This document shows positions 58,386 to 64,000 of a DNA stretch of 64,000 bases, piece by piece. The stretch comes from Psychrobacter immobilis. Its GTDB lineage: Bacteria; Pseudomonadota; Gammaproteobacteria; Pseudomonadales; Moraxellaceae. The position numbers were made by a program, and so were the translations under genes. Numbering within the stretch: the first letter of the stretch is position 1; each line of letters starts with the position of its first letter. The notes under the pieces were generated by a model that searched no databases, had not been told where the DNA came from, and was given only the letters and a program-made list of their open reading frames with translations. The stretch lies in assembly GCF_904846225.1 (NCBI RefSeq), contig NZ_CAJGZJ010000011.1, positions 28,936 through 92,935 of the forward strand, written 5' to 3'.

Positions 58386-59531
58386 ATGGCAAAGCGTAGC
58401 ACTCTCTCTAAAGGTATCAATACTGTCGGCTCTTTTACGCGCAATAATTTAGAGCGTGCGGGTGCTTTGATTGATAGCATGAATGCTAAGACCAGTAAGC
58501 CGCGTCAATACAAAGCGATCAATTTGGGCGATGAAGATTATCAACAAGATTTATTTCGTGAGCAAACCCTAAAAGCAACTCAGCAGCTACTAGGGCCACG
58601 GTTTGCTAATTATGGTAAATATGCCAAAAAAATTGTTCCGAATAGCTTTTTTCAATCAACTGTAGATGGGGCGTTTGCTCAAGTAGCAAAGCTTGCCTCT
58701 AGTTGGAGCCAAATTGATTTACCTAACGAACATCGTTTTGCTAATATCGAAAGCCTCGACGATGAACAGCGTTATGCGTTGGCTACTGATATCGCTAACC
58801 AGAACCGTGCATTGGCAGCGATGGGTGGGTTGACAGGTTTGGCCGGACTGCCAGGTATGCTCGCTGATACATTGTGGTTGCTGTTGGTGTCATTACGCAC
58901 TGTCTATCAGCTGGGCGCTGTGTATAATAAGCCATTGACAGGAAAGCAAGGTGTCAAAATGGCTTATGAGCTACTTGCAAATGCCGACCTAAGTAAAATG
59001 CAAGAAAAACAAGCCTTGCTTGCTGGTATTGGGATTGGTAAAGGTTTGCTCGATAATGCTCAAAGTAGCGGTTTACATAGCGAACTCAAAAACTTAGGCC
59101 TGAAAAATAAAAATGTCAACTTTTATGCCGAGCAAATTGATAATGTTGCCAGTCAAGTTGGTATTGATTTGGATCAAATTAATCTGTCATGGGTTCGCCG
59201 TTTTTTACCAGTTACCGCAGTCATCATTGGTGTGCGTTACAACAGCCAACTCATTGATGAGGTGATTGGTGTGGCTCAAGCGACTTTTGCGCCAGATGCA
59301 AAGCTGGCTAATCGTGCTATTACAGACGATAGTAGTAGTGAAGCAGAAGTCAAAAAGTCTGCTGATAGTGATAAGCAAAAAGACAGCGATGAGCAGGAAA
59401 GCACTGAGAGCAACGATACAAAGACAAAAGCAAAAACGAAAAAAGATGATAAAAAGAAGGACAGCGCTAATGAGTCATCTGATGACACGTCAAGCTCTGT
59501 AGATAAAGCCAGCGACAAGACAAGTAAATAA
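58386..59531 (+). CDS. EcsC family protein
   Basis: A 381-residue protein of the EcsC family, named after a Bacillus ABC-transporter neighbour whose biochemical role is not known. The core (about 60-310) shows MGGLTGLAGLPGMLADTLWL, LLVSLRTVYQLGAVYNKPLT, KQALLAGIGIGKGLLDNAQS and LPVTAVIIGVRYNSQLIDEV; the first is a hydrophobic segment that probably associates with the membrane. The last 70 residues are a charged Lys/Asp/Ser low-complexity tail (KTKAKTKKDDKKKDS). AAGGATAACACG precedes the ATG. It is followed by a family B element. Confidence 0.85.
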   Translation: MAKRSTLSKGINTVGSFTRNNLERAGALIDSMNAKTSKPRQYKAINLGDEDYQQDLFREQTLKATQQLLGPRFANYGKYAKKIVPNSFFQSTVDGAFAQVAKLASSWSQIDLPNEHRFANIESLDDEQRYALATDIANQNRALAAMGGLTGLAGLPGMLADTLWLLLVSLRTVYQLGAVYNKPLTGKQGVKMAYELLANADLSKMQEKQALLAGIGIGKGLLDNAQSSGLHSELKNLGLKNKNVNFYAEQIDNVASQVGIDLDQINLSWVRRFLPVTAVIIGVRYNSQLIDEVIGVAQATFAPDAKLANRAITDDSSSEAEVKKSADSDKQKDSDEQESTESNDTKTKAKTKKDDKKKDSANESSDDTSSSVDKASDKTSK

Positions 59532-59577
59532 AAACGATCTAAACGTTTATTGGTAGGCAGCCTTCTTTAAAGCGAGC

Positions 59578-59753
59578 TAAGGCATGTCATCAAATAAGCA
59601 CACTTAATTATTTAGTGGTCTTAAAATGGCTAAATTTTGTCAAACATCGTCAAATAACGCAGATAATATCTCGATATTATCTGCGTTATTTTCCTTGGTT
59701 GACGGCAATTTATCTCATTTTAAGCCTCACAATCTAGATGGTGACACGGCCTA
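59578..59753. repeat. Family B element (176 bp) with strong internal palindrome
   Basis: TAAGGCATGTCATCAAATAA to GATGGTGACACGGCCTA. The centre (59653-59690) is a perfect 18-bp inverted repeat around TC (AATAACGCAGATAATATC). The ends are more diverged than in other copies. Confidence 0.78.
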
Positions 59754-59789
59754 GTAGCGCTGAAATTGGCCCGCTATCCACTTTATATC

Positions 59790-59833
59790 GGCGATATTAT
59801 CTTGCTTCTCTTGAAAAACAAGATAATATCGCC
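59790..59833. repeat. Perfect 15-bp inverted repeat
   Basis: GGCGATATTATCTTG pairs with CAAGATAATATCGCC over a 14-base loop (CTTCTCTTGAAAAA). No T tail, so a plain terminator is unlikely. Confidence 0.75.
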
Positions 59834-59862
59834 ATCTACTTGTCATGAATGACTGTTTGTTT

Positions 59863-59909
59863 AATTCTAAATGTCTTACTGAAACCAAATTCTAAACGTC
59901 TTACTGAAA
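59863..59909. repeat. 22-bp direct repeat, two copies
   Basis: AATTCTAAATGTCTTACTGA plus AA at 59863-59884 recurs at 59888-59909 with one change (C for T). Period 25 bp. Confidence 0.78.
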
Positions 59910-60049
59910 TCATGTGTAACCTTACTTTTAATACCACATGCGATGTTCTGTCTTTTAGCTAATTTTTAATTAAAAACAGATAAAGTGATATAATAGTAGG
60001 CTGAATGCATATCTATCAAATGTTGTAAAGCACAATCACTCATAAGTGG

Positions 60050-60078
60050 TTGAAATAGCAGCAACAACTCTTTATAAT
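60050..60078 (+). promoter_or_regulatory. Sigma-70 promoter of the str operon
   Basis: TTGAAA at 60050-60055 and TATAAT at 60073-60078 are separated by exactly 17 bases. It lies 103 bp before rpsL. The -35 differs from TTGACA at one base; the -10 is perfect. Confidence 0.75.
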
Positions 60079-60181
60079 ACACTGTCCTAAAAATGGGTGC
60101 TTCAAAATCTGTCGCTAATGGCAGATCGATGGTGCGTTCCCCCATTTTTTTGTTTCATACCAAACGGGAGAAGGATGCCTC

Positions 60182-60556
60182 ATGGCAACAACTAACCAAT
60201 TGATTCGTAAAGGTCGCAAAACCATCAAGGAAAAGTCAAAAGTTCCTGCGTTGGAAGCGTGCCCACAACGTCGCGGTGTATGTACTCGTGTATATACTAC
60301 TACGCCAAAAAAACCTAACTCAGCCATGCGTAAAGTATGTCGTGTACGTTTGACTTCAGGCTATGAAGTATCAAGCTACATCGGCGGCGAAGGTCATAAC
60401 CTACAAGAGCACAGTGTTGTTCTTATCCGTGGTGGTCGTGTAAAAGATCTACCAGGTGTACGTTATCACACTGTTCGCGGTGCACTAGATTGCGCAGGCG
60501 TTAAAGACCGTAAGCAAGGTCGCTCTAAGTACGGTGCTAAGAAGCCTAAAGTTTAA
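60182..60556 (+). CDS. rpsL: 30S ribosomal protein S12
   Basis: S12 lies at the decoding centre and controls translation accuracy. The 124-residue sequence begins [20 protein letters not shown] and has the streptomycin-related Lys in [12 protein letters not shown] and the second site in [20 protein letters not shown]. Both lysines are the wild-type residues, so no streptomycin resistance is implied. GGGAGAAGG lies 8 bases before the ATG. First gene of the str operon. Confidence 0.98.
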   Translation: MATTNQLIRKGRKTIKEKSKVPALEACPQRRGVCTRVYTTTPKKPNSAMRKVCRVRLTSGYEVSSYIGGEGHNLQEHSVVLIRGGRVKDLPGVRYHTVRGALDCAGVKDRKQGRSKYGAKKPKV

Positions 60557-60776
60557 TAACTATACGTTATTGACTAAAGTTTTTTGCACTATCCAATAAC
60601 TGTGCATGGGTTTGGTGTCAACGGTAATATGATTGATATACGAGTAATTTTATATCGGTTAGCTACTTTTAAACATACCACCATGCAGTAAGGCTAACTG
60701 ACAACTCGTAACTATGTCTTATTGACAAGTATGATGTTGTGAATGTTGGACACTCCTGAAGACAAGGAAATTTATT

Positions 60777-61250
60777 ATGCCAAGACGTCGCGTCGTTGCT
60801 GCCCGTGAGATCCTACCGGATCCTAAGTTTGGTAGCCAAACTGTTGCAAAATTCATCAACCATGTAATGAGTCATGGTAAAAAATCTACTGCTGAGCGTA
60901 TCGTTTATGGTGCACTTGAGACAGTAAGTGAAAAACGCAAAATCGAAGATCCAGTATCTTTCTTCGAAGAAGTACTTGAAAATGTACGCCCAATGGTAGA
61001 AGTAAAAGCTCGCCGCGTCGGCGGTGCAACCTATCAAGTACCAATGGAAGTACGCCCCTCCCGTCGTACTGCATTGGCTATGCGTTGGTTAGCTGAAGCT
61101 GCTGCTAAGCGTTCTGAGAAATCAATGGCTTTGCGTTTAGCAGGCGAATTGAATGATGCTGCTGATGGTAAAGGCGCTGCTATGAAAAAGCGTGACGAAG
61201 TTCACCGCATGGCAGATGCTAACAAAGCATTTTCTCATTACCGTTTTTAA
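60777..61250 (+). CDS. rpsG: 30S ribosomal protein S7
   Basis: S7 nucleates assembly of the 30S head and contacts the E site. The 157 residues show [60 protein letters not shown] and the C-terminal [20 protein letters not shown]. Normal length. In E. coli, S7 also represses its operon by binding the rpsL-rpsG spacer; the 220-bp spacer here is larger and might hold a promoter or a binding site. AAGGAAATTT lies before the ATG. Confidence 0.98.
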   Translation: MPRRRVVAAREILPDPKFGSQTVAKFINHVMSHGKKSTAERIVYGALETVSEKRKIEDPVSFFEEVLENVRPMVEVKARRVGGATYQVPMEVRPSRRTALAMRWLAEAAAKRSEKSMALRLAGELNDAADGKGAAMKKRDEVHRMADANKAFSHYRF

Positions 61251-61594
61251 GCTACTTTTTAATAGTAGCTTTAGATTAGTGGCTCACGTCAACTACTCTT
61301 AGATTGTTATTTATTCTATTGATGACCGCCATCATCGATCATGTTGCTAGCAGGGTTTCCCTATTAGCATCTGAGATGGCGGATATCTATCTAGACGCTT
61401 TTCTGAAAAAATAATTTTTTAGATATAGAGCGTCCCAAATTTGATACCGCACTATTCTTAGTATTTGCTCTTTTTTTGTCCATATTAGGCGCAATAATCA
61501 GTAAGTAATATTACGAAGCTGACCGCTTTGTCATAGAGTATGAGGTAGAGACACAATACATTATTATATACACGACTTTTCCTAGGAAAACACT
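61251..61594. other. rpsG-fusA spacer with a folded segment
   Basis: 344 bp between rpsG and fusA, longer than in E. coli. A nested inverted repeat (61326-61382) is present: outer CCGCCATC with GATGGCGG, inner TGCTA with TAGCA and AGGG with CCCT. No ORF. Confidence 0.7.
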
Positions 61595-63721
61595 ATGGCT
61601 CGTAAAACTCCCCTAAATCGCTATCGCAATATTGGTATCTCAGCGCATATTGATGCTGGTAAGACGACCACTACTGAGCGTGTTTTATTCTATACCGGTG
61701 TTAGCCACAAAATTGGCGAAGTACATGATGGCGCAGCCACCATGGACTGGATGGAGCAAGAACAAGAGCGCGGTATTACTATTACCTCAGCGGCAACGAC
61801 TTGTTTTTGGTCAGGTATGGGCAAACAGTTTGACGAACATCGCATCAATATCATTGACACCCCAGGTCACGTTGATTTCACGATCGAAGTTGAACGTTCT
61901 ATGCGTGTACTTGATGGCGCTTGCATGGTTTACTGTGCAGTAGGCGGCGTTCAGCCACAGTCTGAGACCGTATGGCGTCAGGCTAACAAATATAAAGTAC
62001 CACGTCTTGCATTCGTAAACAAAATGGATCGTGTTGGTGCTGATTTCTATCGCGTTATTGAGCAAATCAAAACTCGTCTTGGTGGTAAGCCAGTACCATT
62101 GGTTATCCCAATTGGTAAAGAAGAAGACTTTGAAGGTGTTATTGATCTAGTAACCATGAGAGCTATTTATTGGGATGAAGCGTCTCAAGGCATGGAATAC
62201 GACGAACGTGACATCCCAACTGAACTACAAGAAAAAGCGGAAGAGTATCGCGAATATCTTGTAGAAAGCGCGGCTGAAGCAAACGAAGAACTCATGAATG
62301 AGTATCTTGAAAATGGTGAATTGTCTGTAGATCAAATCAACAGTGCTATTCGTCAGTTAACGATTGATAACGAAATCATTCCACTTCTTTGTGGTACTGC
62401 CTTTAAAAACAAAGGTGTACAAAAGATGTTGGATGCAGTTATTCAGTATCTTCCAGCACCAATGGATGTACCTGCTATTAAAGGTATCCTTGATGACAAA
62501 GAAGAGTCTGAAGGCACTCGTGAAGCATCAGACGAAGCACCGTTCTCAGCTTTAGCATTCAAAATCATGAATGACAAGTTCGTTGGTAACTTAACCTTCG
62601 TTCGCGTTTATTCAGGTGTTCTAAAGCAAGGTAGCAGTGTTTACAACCCAGTTAAAATGAAGCGTGAGCGTGTTGGCCGTATCGTACAGATGATGGCGAA
62701 CTCTCAAGAAGAGCTTGCAGAAATTCGTACTGGTGATATCGCAGCATTAGTCGGCATGAAAGATGTAACTACTGGTGATACGCTATGTGACGAAAGCAAT
62801 GTTATCACGCTTGAGCGCATGGAATTCCCAGATCCAGTTATCAGTCTAGCGGTTGAACCTAAGACGAAAGGCGACCAAGAAAGAATGTCAATCGCTTTAG
62901 GTCGTTTGGCGAAAGAAGATCCGTCATTCCGTGTACATACTGACGAAGAATCTGGTCAGACCATCATCAGTGGTATGGGTGAGCTGCATCTAGAGATTCT
63001 TGTTGATCGTATGAAGCGTGAGTTTAACGTAGAAGCAAATATCGGTGCGCCGCAAGTTGCTTATCGTGAAACGATTCGTAAGTCAGTTGAACAAGAAGGT
63101 AAATTCGTACGTCAAACAGGTGGCCGTGGTAAATTCGGTCACGTTTGGTTACGTCTTGAGCCACTTGATCCAGCGGGCGACGTTGAGTATGAATTCTCAG
63201 AAGAAGTTGTTGGTGGTACCGTACCAAAAGAATTCCATGGTGCAGTCGACAAAGGTATCCAAGAGCGCATGAAAAACGGCGTACTTGCTGGTTACCCAGT
63301 AGTTGGCGTAAAAGCAACTTTGTATGATGGTTCTTATCATGATGTCGATTCTGATGAATTGTCATTTAAAATGGCTGGTTCTATGGCCTTCAGAAAAGGT
63401 TTCATGGCAGCTGACCCAGCATTGCTTGAGCCAGTCATGAAAGTCGAAGTTGAGACTCCTGAAGACTATATGGGTGACATCATGGGCGATCTTAACCGTC
63501 GTCGTGGTTTAGTACAGGGTATGGAAGATTTACCTGGTGGTACTAAGCAGATCCGTGCAGAAGTTCCATTAGCGGAAATGTTTGGTTATGCCACACAAAT
63601 GCGCTCAATGTCACAGGGCCGTGCTACTTATTCAATGGAATTCCAAAAGTACGCTGAGATTCCAAAATCAGTTGCTGCCGAAATCATCTCTAAGTTCAAC
63701 TCTAAAGATGACGACGAGTAA
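61595..63721 (+). CDS. fusA: Elongation factor G
   Basis: EF-G is the GTPase that drives translocation and, with RRF, ribosome recycling. The 708 residues show the GTPase motifs [16 protein letters not shown] (G1, residues 17-), [19 protein letters not shown] (G3), and [20 protein letters not shown] (G4), then domain II ([22 protein letters not shown]), domain IV ([15 protein letters not shown]) and domain V with [20 protein letters not shown]. Length as usual. No change at commonly noted fusidic-acid-resistance sites was looked for in detail. The start lies 19 bases after TTTTCCTAGGAAAA. Confidence 0.98.
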   Translation: MARKTPLNRYRNIGISAHIDAGKTTTTERVLFYTGVSHKIGEVHDGAATMDWMEQEQERGITITSAATTCFWSGMGKQFDEHRINIIDTPGHVDFTIEVERSMRVLDGACMVYCAVGGVQPQSETVWRQANKYKVPRLAFVNKMDRVGADFYRVIEQIKTRLGGKPVPLVIPIGKEEDFEGVIDLVTMRAIYWDEASQGMEYDERDIPTELQEKAEEYREYLVESAAEANEELMNEYLENGELSVDQINSAIRQLTIDNEIIPLLCGTAFKNKGVQKMLDAVIQYLPAPMDVPAIKGILDDKEESEGTREASDEAPFSALAFKIMNDKFVGNLTFVRVYSGVLKQGSSVYNPVKMKRERVGRIVQMMANSQEELAEIRTGDIAALVGMKDVTTGDTLCDESNVITLERMEFPDPVISLAVEPKTKGDQERMSIALGRLAKEDPSFRVHTDEESGQTIISGMGELHLEILVDRMKREFNVEANIGAPQVAYRETIRKSVEQEGKFVRQTGGRGKFGHVWLRLEPLDPAGDVEYEFSEEVVGGTVPKEFHGAVDKGIQERMKNGVLAGYPVVGVKATLYDGSYHDVDSDELSFKMAGSMAFRKGFMAADPALLEPVMKVEVETPEDYMGDIMGDLNRRRGLVQGMEDLPGGTKQIRAEVPLAEMFGYATQMRSMSQGRATYSMEFQKYAEIPKSVAAEIISKFNSKDDDE

Positions 63722-63944
63722 ATAAAAATTTATTAACGATGACGATATAGAGCACGTCTTTATAGCGTCAATAGAAAATACGCCAATAATTGGTTAAAAG
63801 ACTTGTTATTGGTCGTTATTTTCTTATAATATCTGCACATTAGTATGTGCGACCCTTTAACAATTATCTTAAAGTGATCAAAATTATTTAGTGACCGTAT
63901 TTATACGAGCTAAGTATCTGATCCCAAAAAAAGAGGAAATACCC

Positions 63945-64000
63945 ATGGCAAAGGCCAAGTTTGAACGCAAAAAGCCACACGTCAACGTTGGTACCATTGG
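63945..64000 (+). CDS. tuf: Elongation factor Tu, first 18 codons (partial at window end)
   Basis: ATG 63945 reads MAKAKFERKKPHVNVGTI up to the last base, the invariant EF-Tu start. EF-Tu delivers aminoacyl-tRNA to the ribosome. AAGAGGAAATACCC lies just before the ATG. It is the fourth gene of the str operon, 223 bp after fusA; most of it lies outside the window. Confidence 0.97.
   Translation, partial: MAKAKFERKKPHVNVGTI

Larger units (their letters stand above)
59532..60049. other. Repeat-rich gap upstream of the str operon
   Basis: 518 bp holding a family B element with a perfect internal palindrome, a 15-bp hairpin and a 22-bp direct repeat. It ends at the rpsL promoter. No gene seen. 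Confidence 0.7.

Overview
The window is a piece of the chromosome of a gamma-proteobacterium of the Moraxellaceae, most probably a Psychrobacter. The reasons are the protein sequences themselves, a base composition judged by eye at about 43% GC, and Moraxellaceae-type gene orders: ibaG-murA-hisG-hisD-hisC, argS followed by a SPOR-domain protein, nadV beside a fused NMN adenylyltransferase/Nudix gene, and the str operon. No rRNA, tRNA, CRISPR array, prophage or intact insertion sequence was seen. The assignment rests on recognition of protein families; no database was searched.

Layout. 1-2.8 kb: end of argS, a SPOR cell-division protein, and an orphan PTS-IIC-like membrane protein. 3-9.5 kb (minus strand): a short-chain dehydrogenase, then the tig-clpP-clpX proteostasis cluster and rdgB. 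10-15.5 kb: sodB, an AT-rich HNH endonuclease gene, a YdjM-type hydrolase, a DUF72 protein, a dgkA split by an in-frame stop codon, and ispA. 16-19.8 kb: the fatty-acid beta-oxidation pair fadB-fadA. 19.9-21.7 kb: an AT-rich two-gene cassette read as a DarT-type DNA ADP-ribosyltransferase toxin with a NADAR-type antitoxin. 21.9-31.4 kb: isochorismatase-like, HD-domain and DUF1287 proteins, psd, dtd, phoB-phoR behind a PHO box, an M23 peptidase, an exonuclease, an alpha/beta hydrolase and a LOG protein. 31.9-40.6 kb: an FAD oxidoreductase, a lipoprotein, YceI, zinc-free L31, the nicotinamide salvage cluster nadM/Nudix-nadV-SGNH hydrolase, and a glutathione transferase. 41-49 kb: nfuA, metY, a PfkB sugar kinase, and the divergent rsmI / yraN-dolP group. 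49-54.7 kb: ibaG-murA-hisG-hisD-hisC. 54.8-59.5 kb: pabB and fabB (minus strand), then an EcsC protein. 60-64 kb: rpsL-rpsG-fusA-tuf, the last cut by the window edge.

Most genes are housekeeping. The accessory material is of two kinds. First, two AT-rich defence-type insertions: the darT/NADAR cassette, whose toxin carries an N-terminal membrane anchor and coiled coil, and the HNH gene with a putative modified-DNA-reading N-terminus. Second, two families of small non-autonomous inverted-repeat elements scattered between genes. Family A is about 145 bp with TATAGTC ends and resembles Neisseria Correia elements in layout. Family B has 173-bp full-length copies with TAGGGCGTGTC ends plus shortened forms. 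One family B copy supplies the stop codon of murA, and a family A copy lies directly upstream of rdgB.

The darT/NADAR cassette is the best candidate for an under-described system. The nonsense-split dgkA and a PhoR without transmembrane segments are further oddities.
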